DNA of 64,000 nt, from contig JAKSGN010000022.1 of the NCBI GenBank assembly GCA_024180945.1, positions 1,302,001 through 1,366,000 on the forward strand. The letters run 5' to 3'. Positions 38,101-49,725 of this stretch are shown one piece after another (position 1 is the first letter of the stretch; each line of letters opens with the position of its first letter). The notes beneath the pieces are model-generated. The model saw only the letters and a program-made list of their open reading frames with translations. It ran no database searches and was not told the origin of the DNA. The stretch comes from Macrophomina tecta. Taxonomy: Eukaryota; Ascomycota; Dothideomycetes; Botryosphaeriales; Botryosphaeriaceae. A program made the translations under genes and the position numbers.

Positions 38101-38950
38101 ATTAATAGGTTCTATCGCCGAAACCTAGATCGACTAACACCGCCGACTTATTATACACGAAGGACCCGAAATCGAACTTAGAAAACAAAGACAACCGTAC
38201 TTAGTTAACTAGACTAGAACCCTCGAAAGGCGTAGAACCTAAACTAACGCTAGGAGATCTAATAGACTAGGACGACTCTATAGCGTTACTAGCTAAGATA
38301 GCGCTACGTAAATACTTCGACGATCGCTTCTCCTTAGTATTTTTAGGGTTAGAGGTATTTCTAGCCTCTAACGCTTCTAACTTTCTTAGTATATTAATCG
38401 CGTCCGACTTACGCTACAATATTAGGGTAGTATAATGCTTAAGTAACTCCTACTATTTTTTAGTACGAGAAAGACCGGAGGCCGCCTTTTAAAGCTAATT
38501 TTTAAAAGTAGTACGTTCCGAGCGTGCCTTATCTAAGGCACGATGAAGATGCTTAACTAGAAAAAGAGTTAGTAGACTAGCGAGACTACTAAAGAAGAAC
38601 TAATAATTAGAGTTCTTAAGACCGCTAGTATCGCAACTAGTACATCCGGCACGATAATATTCGCTATAATAAGAAAAACCTAAGGCTATCTAATATACTA
38701 TCTTAGGCTCCTCCGCCTTTCGCTAGGCGTTCAGAAGTAAACACTACGAATAAGAAATAGATATCATAATACCTAGTAAATTAATCTTCGTACCTAGAGA
38801 CTTACGCTTAGTCTTCTATAAATCGCGCTTTCATTTTAGAGGCATGGTGGGAGGCTTATAGTAAAAAAAAAAAATAAGAAAACGAAGAAAGCCTAAAATA
38901 TAGATAAATAAATAAATCTTCGAACCGAAGATTCTTAAGAGGGGGGATAG
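32169..38950 (+). pseudogene. Gypsy-1b gag-pol, RIP-inactivated
   Basis: Gag is at about 32,590-33,320 (TYLRDIVV.WFEPYLRDR, then a long charged helix-rich part). RT has LYVDYR.LNN at 35,408, FFTKLDLREGYY near 35,510 and YLDN near 35,705, where the second catalytic Asp of YLDD is Asn. RNase H is at about 36,120-36,320. The integrase zinc-binding part lies near 36.95 kb, and the core at 37,075-37,560 includes the only long open frame of the whole nest (37090-37290, 66 codons: DRIIKYIYYLPYLKTVNTKE). A chromodomain near 37,990-38,120 (YLLK.KG..DN) places it among chromoviruses. Stops are overwhelmingly TAA/TAG. Confidence 0.85.
38102..38845 (-). pseudogene. Antisense reading frame in the 3' part of Gypsy-1b (about 247 codons)
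   Basis: Opposite to gag-pol, between the polypurine tract and the chromodomain, overlapping the pol end by about 150 bp. It begins at an ATG in CCCACCATGC, a near-ideal start context, and ends at TAA. Readable parts include a basic N-terminus, EYYRAGCTSCDTSG with paired Cys, HRALDKARSERTTF, then SGLSRTKKQQELLK and KLEALEARN, which look like a coiled coil. From memory this layout resembles widespread short fungal hypothetical proteins with Cys-containing N-termini and LxRxRKQ coiled coils. Internal stops are mostly TAG/TAA plus TGA. The complementary sense frame has a similar number of stops, so the coding claim rests on start context, motif pattern and conservation in Gypsy-1a. Confidence 0.5.
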
Positions 38951-39731
38951 TATTACGAACCTTAGAGAATAAGGACTTTATAACCCTACAGGCGAAAGGC
39001 CCGTACGGGAAAAGGCACCGCAGGGGCTAGAAACCTATAGAAATGGTAGAGCCGCACTACTAGTATACCCGTACGGGAAAATTAGCCGTAAGAAAAGACG
39101 GCGCGTATAAGCCTAGGTAAGATAGTAATAGAAGCCCATACGATAGCAACGCCTACGCGATATAGTAAGATTACGGAAATATAGACTAGGTAAACTCCCG
39201 TAGGGGAAGAACGCTTATAAGAAAGAAGTTATAAATCCTAGAAACTAGCTTCGAGCTAAGAGAAACGGACGAGAGAAAATCGAATAACTTATACGGTCTA
39301 AGAGACGAAGGTCTAGCGGTAGAATACTTTCGTAACCGATATAAAAGTCGAATTCTAGGAAATGGGCTTTAGCGCCCGAGTTACGTAGGATCTATAGGGC
39401 CTACCTAGATTAACCTAATCTAAGATTAATAATCTAATACTATTAATCTAGCTGCTTTAATCTAGCTATATCGATCTAGATTACTATAATTTTCCTATAG
39501 TATATATAGATATACTTATTAGATAGTACTTTAATCTTTATAGTTAACTTAAAGTTCTAATATAACCCTATTAGAGATAATAAGCCTAACGCGTACCGCG
39601 CACCGATATATTACGTAATTACTACTATCGTTCTAATTCTTTACCCCTTCTCTTATTCTTTAAGGTAAATTCTTTAGCTACCTAACCCTACTAGGCGATT
39701 CTAAAGCCTAGTAGAAGAGGCCGCCATTACA
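38951..39731 (+). repeat. 3' LTR of Gypsy-1b (781 bp)
   Basis: Same length and ends as the 5' LTR; differences seen by eye are mainly transitions. The polypurine tract lies immediately upstream and the CAACC target copy immediately downstream. Confidence 0.87.
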
Positions 39732-39768
39732 CAACCTTCTCTAGAAAGAGTAATGGCGTAATAAAAAA

Positions 39769-42700
39769 GAAGCGATTATTAAAGCGTTTATATAACGCTA
39801 TTTTAGCTAGTAACGCTATAGAGTCATTTTAGTCTATTAGGTCTCTTAGCGTTAGTTCGGGTTCTACGCCTCCCGAGGATTCTAATCTAGTTAACTAGGT
39901 ACGGTTATCTCTATTTTCTAAGTTCGATTTTAGATTCTTTATATATAATAAGTCGGCGGTATTAGTCGATCTAGATTTTAGCAATAGAACTTATTAATAA
40001 GTTCTTAATAATTATAGAGTTTTAGTAGTTTTTAGATATTATTCTAGTCTTTTTTTTATTTAAGAAGATATCTAAACTAACCGTTAATATAGCTACTATC
40101 TAGAACTTATTTTACGTTCTAGTTTTTATTTTTATCGGCGTCTAGATTTTCCGGTATAATTTCTTTTATTTAGCATAGTAGCGTAGCGTATTAAGATACT
40201 AGTTCGAGTAGAGTAATATAAAATACTAGATATATTCGTATAGTATCTAGTAATCTAAGATAGAAATTATCCTTCCTGATTTATTCTTCGATTTTAAAAG
40301 AACTAACTTTTTTAAAGTCTAATTTTTTACTTAGTTAGTTATTCTTTTTTCATTTAAAATTTTTACTAAGGAGGTAAACTTTATTTTCTCTTTTAAGCTT
40401 TAGTACCTTCTAGTACCGTTTATTATAGTATTTACCTATTTATAGAGCTACGAATTTAAGGTCTAGATATAATTATATATAGAGTATCTTTAGCTAGTCT
40501 ACTTTAAGAATTCCTTTTTAGGCTAATAACTCGCTTAGTATTAGATATCTATAGGCTATTAGCTCGTACCTATAGTTAGCGTAGAACGGAAATTCTTATA
40601 TAGCGAACGCCTTTAAGCTATTATACGCGAATTATACGAGCGGTAGTAGCTTAACCTAGTTATCTTACGCGTAGTTAAGGTAGTAGCGTAGGTATTATTT
40701 TAGCGTCTAATTTATTTATTTCGTCTATCCATCTATTTAAGGGTATACTGTAGTTAAGAGCTTATACTTAGCTCTAAGCTATTAAGTAAAGCTTTACTAG
40801 AATTAGAATATAAATAGTTAGTTTTTATCTAATACGAGCTCTTCTAGTAACCCGTAGTTACTAAAAATTATTCTTAGAAATATATAGGCGAGTTCTTCCG
40901 CATTTACCGATTTAAGATATAGTAAGTAGTATACGTACTTTATTATTCTATCTACGATAACTAGGATTAAGTTATACTTAACCTTAGTAAGCGATTCTTT
41001 TAACTTAGGTAGATCCGTAATAAAGTCTAGCGAGATAGATTACTAAGGGCGCTTTAGTACTAGTAGTAGCTAAAGCGATTCGTAAAGTATATATCTCGCG
41101 GCCTTACTTCTAATATAAAGATCGTATTATAAGACTATTCTTTATATAGTTTTTCTAAGCCCTAGAAAGTAGTAGCTTCTCGTAATTCGCTTTATTATCT
41201 TATCTATTTCTTAATAACCGTATACTAGGGCTTTATATATATCTTTTACGAGTTCTTCCCGTAGTTTAACCGAAACGTAGACTAGTTCTAGAAATAGAAT
41301 TATACTATCTATATTTTTAGTTACTTAGGGGTTGTCTTTAAGTTCTTCGATTTCTTAAGCCGTTATATTATTTATATAGACTTCTCAAATCTTACGCTCC
41401 TATTTGTTACCTTCGAGGCATATTACTAGGGCGAGTAGTCTAACTAGAATAAGCGAGTCGTCTAGTTCTTTCTTAAGCTATATTTATTCGATACTATAAA
41501 TAGTAGTAATCTAGCGGCTATGGCTAGCGGGTATAAAAAACCCGTCTTTCTACGTATTAAGTATCGTAGATTATAGACTTAGCTTTCCTTTAGTATAGTC
41601 GGCTTATCTACTTAGTATATTTACGCGAGCGTTCTCGGATTTCTTTTTATAGGTAATCTTTATATCGTATAATGCTAGTTCTTTAGCCTATCTAACCTAT
41701 TATTAATTTAGTTTCTTAGTAGTAGTAAAGTGCGATAGGTTCTTATAGTTATAGTATACTATAATTTAGTATTTAGCCTCTTTAAGGTAGTATCTCTATT
41801 CTTTAAAGACCGTAATAATAGCTAAAAGCTCTTTATCGTAGACGTTATAGTTCTTCTTAAAGCCTATTATCTTTCTTAAATAGAAGGCAATAGAGTATAG
41901 TCTATCTTACTCATCTAGCTAGCTAAGAACTACTCTAACGGCGTAGTCGAAGGCGTCGGTTTCGACTATAATAGATAGATTAGGGTTATAGATACCTAAA
42001 ACTAGGGCTTCCGTAAATATATACTTAAGTAAGTCAAAGGCTACTTATTACCTTTCTTTCTAGACGAACCTATATTTCTTCTTTATTAGATCTATAAGGG
42101 GTATAGATATCTTTATATAGTTTAGAATAAACTTCTAGTAAAAGTTAGTAAATCTAAGAAAGAACTATACTTCTTTAACAGTTTTTAGCGTAGGCTAGTC
42201 TCTTATAGTATCTAGTTTTTTATCGTCTATACTAATATATCTAGAAATAATAATAAATCCGAGATATTTCGTCTTTTACGTATACTACTTACTCTTTTTC
42301 GGGGCTACTTAGAGATTTCGTTTATCTAGTACCTATAGGACTTTTTTTATATATTTAGTATATTCTTCGAGCGTCTCTAAGTATATTAGAATATTATCTA
42401 GGTAAGTCAAAGCGAATATATCTAAATATAAACGTAGTATATTATTAACTAAGCTCTAGAAGGTAGCTAGTATGTTAGTAAGTCTAAAGAGTATTATCGT
42501 ATATTTATAGTATCTAAATCTTATTTAGAACGTTGTTTTCTACTCTTTACCTTTCTTAATACGGACTAGATAGTAGCCTTCTCTAAGGTCTAGTTTAGTA
42601 AAATACTTAGCGTTATGGAGTTTATCTTATAGCTTATCGATATAAGGTAGGGGGTACTAGTTTTTAATAATAATATCGTTTAGTTATCTATAGTTAATAT

Positions 42701-44499
42701 AGAGGCGTAGTTTACTATTTTTCTTTAGAATAAATAAAATAGGATAACTAGCTAATAATAATAACGGGCGTATATATTCTTATTCTAGGTTCTTTTTAAT
42801 ATACTTTCTTAAGGCCTCTACCTCTTTTTCTAAAAGCGAGTATATAGGCTTAAACGCGGGTTATGTTTTAGGTATTAGGGGTATCTCGTAGTCTTATAGT
42901 TTATATTTTAGTAATTATCCTTTACCTCTTTTCTAAAATAGTCATTAGAGGTCCTAGAATTCTTATAAAATAGTTTTTAGTTCCGGTATTAGTACTAATT
43001 TATCTATAGTAGGCCTTATAATTCCGCTAAGGTCTATATTATTCTTAACTACTAAAATATCTTATTTAACAATATTTATCTATCTATAGATAGATAGATT
43101 ATATTTTCCGCGAATTCTCTAGGGGTAGTCTTTTTCGACTAGCTTTAGAACGTCATTATTCTTCTAGCGGAGGCCCCTTATTATACGAGCTAAGATTTTC
43201 TACTTGTATTCTAGACTTATTTTAATAAAAATAGTATATACCTTCTCTTCTTAGTTTTTTATACGATTTAATACGCTTATTAAGATTTTCTAGATATCTA
43301 TAGAATCTTTCTTAACCGTTGATATTCTTCTAGTAGTAGCTAGGTATCTAGTATATTTTTTATTTAGAAAGGTAACTATTCTTTTCTTTTATTAAATATA
43401 CGGTTCGTGGGTTTTAAACTACGGGATTTCTAGAATAATATTATATCTTAATATAGAGATTATGTTGAGTGTAATCTTTTCTATATATCTTTTAATAGTA
43501 AGCTTTACGAGTTCTATCTCGACCTAAATCTATTCTTTATTGTATAAGGCAGCTAACCTATCTACTATTTTTAATAAGTAGAAGTAGTCTTTCCTCGTAA
43601 GTTAAATATTATTTTAGGTAGTAAAGATATAGCTAATAAAATTACCTTCGGCTCCGCTATTAAGTATAGCTATTACGGTTCGTCTATAGATAGTTACTAG
43701 TATTCTAAAAACTTTTCCTAAGATACGTATACCGTTCGATATACGTAAAACCTAGTTAAGGAACCTATCTAACGGCTACTCCTAGAGTCTCTAACTAGGG
43801 AGGCTATTTAGTTTTTTAATAAGTATTAGTTTACTATTTCCTCGTAGAAGTAAAAGTCCTAGTCCTTAGCCGAGATTAGTAATTTCTTCTACTAGGTCTA
43901 GTACCCGCGTCTAATACGGCGCCTTTAGTAGATCTAGTTATTATAGACCTAGTATTTAAAGATAGGTATAGCGTATTTTTTCCTCGGGATTTATTATAGG
44001 GTACCCCGTACCCTTATTACTATTTTATATATACCGAGGGTTAGCGCTATATTCCGTAAGTACGCGAGGTCTCGTTATTACTATACTTCCCGGGCCTTAC
44101 TTTTAAGCTAGATCGCTACTTCGTTAGCTAAAGCGAGGGGTAATTTCTTCTAGAAATACTATATACCATCTTCGTAGAATTAAGAGCTAAGCTTCCCGTT
44201 CTTTACCTAGTATTACTAAGGTAGTAGGTCTATTCTTAGTCCAGGAATCTAATTAATTATAGGGGCGAGGTTAACTTCGACGCGCCTTATATCTCCATAC
44301 CTATTTAGGTGCTTTGTAATTCGGTCGAGTATAGCTTAATTCTACTATTACTCTATATTTCCTACTTTACTAGATTTAGGTATACTATCGTAGAGTTCGC
44401 CTATATCGCTATTAACTAGCTCATCGTTATAGAGAAAGTTATTAATTAGGTCGTCGATTTCTAGTATTTTCTTATTATATGTAGCTAGGTTTAGCTATC
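39769..44499 (-). pseudogene. Gypsy-1a pol, RIP-inactivated
   Basis: Minus-strand counterpart of the Gypsy-1b pol. The chromodomain is near 40.1-40.0 kb, integrase at about 41.1-40.5 kb, RNase H at about 42.1-41.7 kb and RT at about 43.0-42.3 kb, with protease-like sequence further right. CpA/TpG are scarcer than in Gypsy-1b. The right end is cut by the solo LTR at 44500. Confidence 0.8.
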
Positions 44500-45277
44500 T
44501 ATTACGAACCCCAGAGGACAAGGGCTTTTTAACCCTATAGGCGGAAGGCCCGCACGGGAAAAGACACCGCAGGGGCTAGAAATCTATAGAAACGGTAGAG
44601 CCGCACTACTAGCACGCCCGCACGGGAAAACTAGCCGCAAGGAAAGACGGCGCGTATAGACCTAGATAAGGTAGTAATAAAAGCCCGTACGGGAGCGATA
44701 CCCACGCGGTATAGTAAGACTACGAGAATATAGACTAGGTAAACTCCCGTAGGGAAAGAACGCCTATAAGAAAGAAGTTATAAATTCTAGAAACTAGCTT
44801 TAAGCTAAGAGAAACGAATGAGAGAAAGTCGAATAACTTATACGGTCTAAGAAACGATAGTCTAGCGGTAGAATACTCCCGTAACCGATATAGAAGTTAG
44901 ATTCTAGAAAATGGGCTTTAGCGCCCGAGTTACGTAGGACCTATAGGGCCCACCTAGATTAACCTAATCTAAGATTAATAATCTAATACTATTAATCTAG
45001 CTACTTTAATCTAGCTATATCGATCTAGATTACTATAATTTTCCTATAGTATATAGATATACTTATTAGATAGTACTTTAACCTTTATAGTTAACTTAAA
45101 GTTCTAATATAACTCTATTAGAGGTAATAAGCCTAACGCGTACCGCGCACCGATATATTATGTAATTACTACTATCGTTCTAATTCTTTACCCTTCTCTT
45201 ATTCTTTAAGGTAAATCCTTTAGCTACCTAACTCTACTAGGTAATTCTAAAGCCTAGTAGAAGAGGCCGCCGTTATA
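44500..45277 (+). repeat. Solo LTR of the Gypsy-1 family inside Gypsy-1a (778 bp)
   Basis: A single LTR oriented as in Gypsy-1b, with no internal region on either side. It is flanked by CTATC (44495-44499) and CTATT (45278-45282), a 5-bp duplication in which one copy shows the RIP change CA to TA. The first 24 bases match the unmutated LTR at 49726-50468 (reverse) except for TG to TA at the tip. It retains many CpA, so it is less mutated than the other LTRs of the nest. Confidence 0.85.
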
Positions 45278-45282
45278 CTATT

Positions 45283-46582
45283 ATAGCTCAGAGAAGTACT
45301 ACTTAGTAGCTTATTTATCGCTTTAGTAGGTTACGTAGTTATTATTATAGTAGATAGTCTAACTTATAGCCATATAGTTAACTTCTTTACTTAAAGTAGA
45401 CGTAGATCGAGGTTTCTCTTCTTTCTAAGTAGCAACGGCGGTAGTCTTATCGGTTTTATTTCGTTATAGATAGCGGTACTAGGGGTTCTACTTATTCTTA
45501 TAGTAGGTATAGAGTCTTTTATTAAAGCGTTCTACTTCTTACTCCGTCTATAGGCGCCGGGGTCGGCGTTCACGCTAGTTATCCTTATCGCTTCGTTAAG
45601 CGGCGTCTAATTCTATAGTATTATCTTCTTCTTACGTATAGCGTGGCTATATAGAACGTAAGATATTAGCTTTATAGTTCCTCTTATACTTCTCTAATTA
45701 GCGCTTAAAGAGACGGTTATTATATTTAATAGCTAGCTTAATAAGCTCGTCTAGGGTCTTAGAATCGTCTTATATTATAAGTTAATCTTTAACCCTCTTT
45801 TTAAGTCCTCGGTAGTAGTAGTCTATAAGGGTGCGGTCGGATTAATTATCTAGATACGCGGCGGCCTTTTAGAACTCTATAGTATAGTCTACTACTAAGG
45901 TCTTTTAATAGATATTTATAACGGCTCGTCGGGCCTTATTAACTTCGTCGAGGTCTCTAAAGCTCTACTTAATCTAAGTTATAAAGTATTTATAGCTACT
46001 AAAGATCTTCTTAGTATTTTTTTTACGTACCTCTAGTTCTTTCTCTATTCAGTCTCTAAGGTAGGGCTCGAACTACTATACTATAGTATCGCGGAGGTAG
46101 ATAGTAGCGAATATTACCTTTTTATCATCTATAGAGAAGTCCCTAGAGTTAAAGAAGAAGTATAGATTAAGTTATAAGAGAAAGATTTAAAGCTTCTTTT
46201 AGTTTCTATAGAATAGATCTAGTTTAGCCATTTTTATACTTCGGTTAGGGGGTTAAGTTGCTATAGATACTAAAATATATACTAGCGCCGGAGTAGGGGC
46301 TATTAAAGTAGCTTAGTTACGAAGTTCGCTTATTTATTAGTAGAGCTAGGTATTCTCGTTAGACCTCTCCTAAAGCTATTCACGAAGTTCGCCGATTTAG
46401 CCCTATATATCTTAGATAACCTAAAAGAGGTCGGTTATAGTTAGCTATAAGAAACTGTTATTATTTATATTAACGTCATTTATCGTATTACTTAGTTAAC
46501 ATTAAGTATCTAGTAATACTATTTTATCATTAAATATTCTTCTCCTCGGAACTATCTTTCCTTATAAGAATAGTAGTTAAAG
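45283..46582 (-). pseudogene. Gypsy-1a gag, RIP-inactivated
   Basis: Minus-strand counterpart of Gypsy-1b 32,170-33,480. The capsid-like core (SF..LNEV.KARR..I, LAD.TIEF.KA) is readable near 46.1-45.8 kb and the linker with Arg/Lys-rich C-terminus near 45.6-45.4 kb. The priming region lies between it and the 5' LTR at 46583. Confidence 0.75.
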
Positions 46583-47361
46583 TATAATAGCGGCCTCTTC
46601 TACTAGGCTTTAGAGTTACCTAGTAGGGTTAGATAGCGATAGAATTTTCCTTAAAAAATAAGAGAAGAGTAGAGAATTAGAACGATAAATAGTAATTATA
46701 TAATAAGTTAGTACGCGGTACGCGTTAGGCTTATTATCTCTAATAAGTCGGTATTAGAATCTTAAGTTAACTATAAAGATTAAAGTACTATCTAATAAGT
46801 ATATCTATATACTATAGAAAAATTATAGTAATCTAGATCGATATAGCTAGATTAAAGTAGCTAGATTAATAGTATTAAATTATTAATCTTAGATTAGGTT
46901 AATCTAGGTAGGCCCTATAAGTCCTACGTAACTCGGGCGCTAAAGCCCGTTTCCTAGAATCTAACTTCTATATTAGTTACGAAAGTATTCTACCGCTAGA
47001 CTATTATCTCTTAGACTATATAAGTTATTCGACTTTCTTCTATTTATTTCTTTTAGCTTAAAGCTAGTTTTTAGAATTTATAACTTCTTTCTTATAGGCG
47101 TTCTTTTCCTATAGGAGTTTATCTAGTTTATATTCTCGTAGTCTTACTATATCGCGTAGGCGTTACTCTCGTGCGGGCTTCTATTACTATTTTATCTAGA
47201 CTCGTACGCGCCGTCTTTTCTTACGGCTAGTTTTTCCGTACGGGCGTACTAGTAGTGCGGCTCTATTATTTCTATGGGTTTCTAGCTCCTACGGTGCCTT
47301 TTTCTATGCGGGCCTTCCGCCCGTGGGGTTATAAAGCCCTTATCCTCTAGGGTTCGTAATA
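46583..47361 (-). repeat. 5' LTR of Gypsy-1a (779 bp)
   Basis: Starts TATAATAGCGGCC and ends GGTTCGTAATA on the plus strand; same length as the 3' LTR at 23390. The reversed priming sequence TAGTAGTTAAAG (46571-46582) abuts it. Confidence 0.87.
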
Positions 47362-47366
47362 GGAAT

Positions 47367-49725
47367 GCGTTTATAATATCGTACTAGCGTATTTCTAAGT
47401 TAAAAGCGTAGATAATAGTAATTAGAGCTTAAAAAATCTAAAAGGTAAGGGTAGCTATATAAGTATTCTACTAAGTAGCCTAAAGATCTTCTTTTATATA
47501 AATACGTGCCTTAACCTTAGTAAGCTAGCCGTGTTTATTAAGCTTATACTTAAATACCTAGATAAGTAGAATAATATTCTTACTAAGGCTTTTTACTTTA
47601 CTAAGTACTACTATTTTCTATACTTCTTTATCCTAAAGTTTCTAGAGTTCTATTTAAATTGCCTCTAGTAGGTGAGTTTTTATTAGGTAGTTAAAGATAT
47701 CCTTATAGAAATAAGATTTAGGTAGTAGTTAATCTTAGTAAATATATAGTAGGCCTATAGGCGATGCTTACGCTTTTACTATAGTAGATTCCTAGAAAGA
47801 TATAAGAAAAGATATAAATAGTATTTAGTAACTAAATATATTATTATAAATTAACGTAATACACGTATTTTTACGTAAGTTACAAGTCCTTAATCCGTAG
47901 ATAATTAGGTTTAGATTAATATCCGCTGCGATATTACGTTCTCTTAGGGCACGGTTTCCTCTAGTAGCGCCTAGATTAGGTAAATTCTCGTATTAGACTA
48001 GTATAAGCTAGCTAAGTCTTTATAATTATTAATTTTATTAATCTTTACCCCCTAAGCCTTAAGAGGCTAAGCCTTAAGAGGCTTATTATTAGACTAGAGT
48101 AGATCGATTTAGTAATATATAATCTAAAGAATCTAGTATTTATTTATTATAAATTAAGCTTACTTATAGGCTACTTTTCGTATACTATTCGCGTGCTAGG
48201 CCTTTACTAGTTAATTCTAAAGGGCTTAGTAGATAATTTAGTTATACTTCTTATACTTAGGCGCCTAGATAGCTACTTTAAGTCTCTAGAGTTTCTTAAG
48301 TTAATTAAATTAGAGCCGGTAATAGCTTATTACTAAAATTAAAGAAGACCTTAGATTTCTAATCTAAGAAAATAATCTTCTTCTTATAAAGTATAATACG
48401 AGGAATAACTACCTCTTACTCTTAATTTTACTTTTATTACTATAGAGCGAGTATTTTTTCTAGATTCTCTAGAGAGAACTTACTAGATTCGTTAAAGATA
48501 ACGTCTCTTAAGCGTACTATTTAGTTTTTTAGAGGATACTAGATTCTATAGATATTAATAGAGTTATATCTAACTAAATATCTAATAAGAATACGTTTAT
48601 CTAGCTTATTACTATGTAGAATATTCTTTAGTAGTAAGTAGGCTTTATAGCTATAAATTTAAAGATACGCTACTTTTAGCTTCTTATTATAAATACGCTT
48701 AAATAGCATTTTCTAATAGTAGCACTTTATTAGAGTTCTATTATAGATATAGACTACTACCTTAATAATTTTAGACTATAGGTACTTAGATAAGTTAGTA
48801 CTAACTCGTAATAATCTTACTTTAATAATAATTAAGTGCCCTAAATACTCTAATACGCTATTTTACTAAGGGGTATACGAAGCTAATACTTTATAGATAA
48901 CTCTTTACTACTTAAGCTACTACTTAAAGGCTCGTATAAGCGATACTTCTCTATTTAATCTAAAAAAGACTACTAATTTGCTAAATCTTATCTTAATTAT
49001 TTAGATAATATTAAGAAGGTGCTAGGTATACTTATTCTTAGTTACGTAAGTAACCGCAAAAGTAAATTTAGTAAAAGCATATTTAAGATATATAATCTAT
49101 TAGTAGCCGTTATTAGCTCGTATTATATATATTAAGTTAAATAAGACTCGAAAGAATACTTCTTCTAATAATTTCTTTAGTTATATAGATTAAGAGATCT
49201 ACTATTATACCTTAGTACGTGCGTATATATTATAGTAATTAGGTAGCTACTAATTAGTAATTATAGCTTCTTATACTACCTATAGTAAGGCTCGAATAGC
49301 TCTTTAGCCTATATATATAAAGATTTTATACTATTATATAGCTAGTAACGAGTAATTAGTAACGTTAGATACTATAGCTAGTAGATTATCTACTTTCTTA
49401 TATTCTATAAAGAAGTAGTTTTAGGCGAAAGTTAGATAGGCTATAATAAAGTTCTCTAAGTAGAGGTATATACGTTTTATATCTAACTTAATTCTCTTTT
49501 CTCTTACCTTAGCAACAGAGACGAGGTTTACTATAAATAAGAATATATAGGCCACGTCTATAAGCTTAATAGTACATAGACTCTTATAGTTAGTAATATA
49601 TACTAGTACCTTACTAAATAACTTAATCTTAACCGTAGAGTTTTCTAATATAATATAGTTATCTAGCCCTACATCTCTTGTTTTAGTATAGCGATTCTTT
49701 ATATACTAATTATAGATATAGTGTA
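47367..49725 (-). pseudogene. Copia pol, 5' half (protease, integrase, RT N-terminus)
   Basis: Read on the minus strand from 49725. A protease/pre-integrase segment (VKIKLFSKV, then FLFIVNLVSVAKVREKRIKL) is followed by integrase remnants at about 49.3-48.3 kb. RT begins at about 47.7 kb with KYKLNKHG and TKVKARIYIKEDL, then YDIINAF right at the insertion point. That motif continues into the other half at 23384. All frames carry many TAA/TAG stops. Gag is absent. Confidence 0.8.

Larger units (their letters stand above)
31388..39731 (+). mobile_element. Gypsy-1b: uninterrupted chromodomain Gypsy in the Gypsy-2 3' LTR
   Basis: Full-length plus-strand copy (8,344 bp) of the same family as Gypsy-1a, in the opposite orientation. 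LTRs of 781 bp lie at 31388-32168 and 38951-39731. Order inside is priming region, gag, protease, RT, RNase H, integrase, chromodomain, a 3' segment with an antisense frame, and the polypurine tract AAGAGGGGGGATAG. Some CpA/TpG remain, so it is less mutated than Gypsy-1a, as expected for a later arrival. It is the innermost and youngest layer of the nest on this arm. Confidence 0.88.
24791..39763 (+). mobile_element. Gypsy-2: second chromodomain Gypsy family, inserted in Gypsy-1a
   Basis: Plus-strand element with 384-bp LTRs: 24791-25174, and a 3' LTR split into 31031-31387 and 39737-39763 by Gypsy-1b. Both LTR copies are 384 bp when rejoined. The termini TGTTACG...CGTAACA (RIP forms TATTACG, CGTAATA) are inverted repeats. 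It is flanked by AAAAA on both sides (24786-24790 and 39764-39768), a perfect 5-bp target duplication. Without the nested element it is about 6.6 kb. A polypurine tract (AAGAGAGAATAG) precedes the 3' LTR. Confidence 0.88.
24276..39997 (+). pseudogene. Antisense reading frame of Gypsy-1a, split by Gypsy-2
   Basis: A frame running opposite to the retrotransposon's genes, in two parts: 24276-24790 and 39769-39997. Removing Gypsy-2 and one AAAAA duplicate rejoins it in phase. Its start codon is ATA where the sister copy has ATG. It contains a central LSRTKKQQ.LLKRR segment and a LEALEARN heptad-like stretch, matching the frame of Gypsy-1b (38102-38845). Internal stops are TAA/TAG at positions explained by RIP of CAA, CAG or TGG. 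See the sister entry for interpretation. Confidence 0.5.
23390..47361 (-). mobile_element. Gypsy-1a: chromodomain Ty3/Gypsy inserted in Copia RT
   Basis: A minus-strand Gypsy bounded by two 779-bp LTRs (23390-24168 and 46583-47361). Its own internal sequence is 24169-24790, 39769-44499 and 45283-46582, about 6.65 kb, close to the 6.78 kb of the uninterrupted sister Gypsy-1b. The rest is later insertions. Flanks are AAAAT (23385-23389) and GGAAT (47362-47366), a plausible but degraded 5-bp duplication. Removing the element restores the Copia RT frame. The revPPT CTATCCCCCCTCTTAAG follows the left LTR, confirming minus orientation. Gag, protease, RT, RNase H, integrase and chromodomain are recognisable but full of stops. 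Confidence 0.85.
21638..49725 (-). mobile_element. Ty1/Copia retrotransposon, split by nested Gypsy elements
   Basis: A minus-strand Copia element whose own sequence is 21638-23389 and 47367-49725; everything between belongs to later insertions. The 3' LTR is 21638-21845 and is followed by a polypurine tract. Read on the minus strand, order is protease/pre-integrase (about 49.7-49.3 kb), integrase (49.3-48.2), reverse transcriptase, then RNase H, as in Copia pol. The RT frame continues across the join of the two halves once the insertion and its duplicated bases are removed. The gag end and 5' LTR are missing: the element stops at the LTR beginning at 49726. Stops in all frames are TAA/TAG from RIP. 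Left flank bases are GTATG; no matching copy is seen on the right. Confidence 0.85.
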
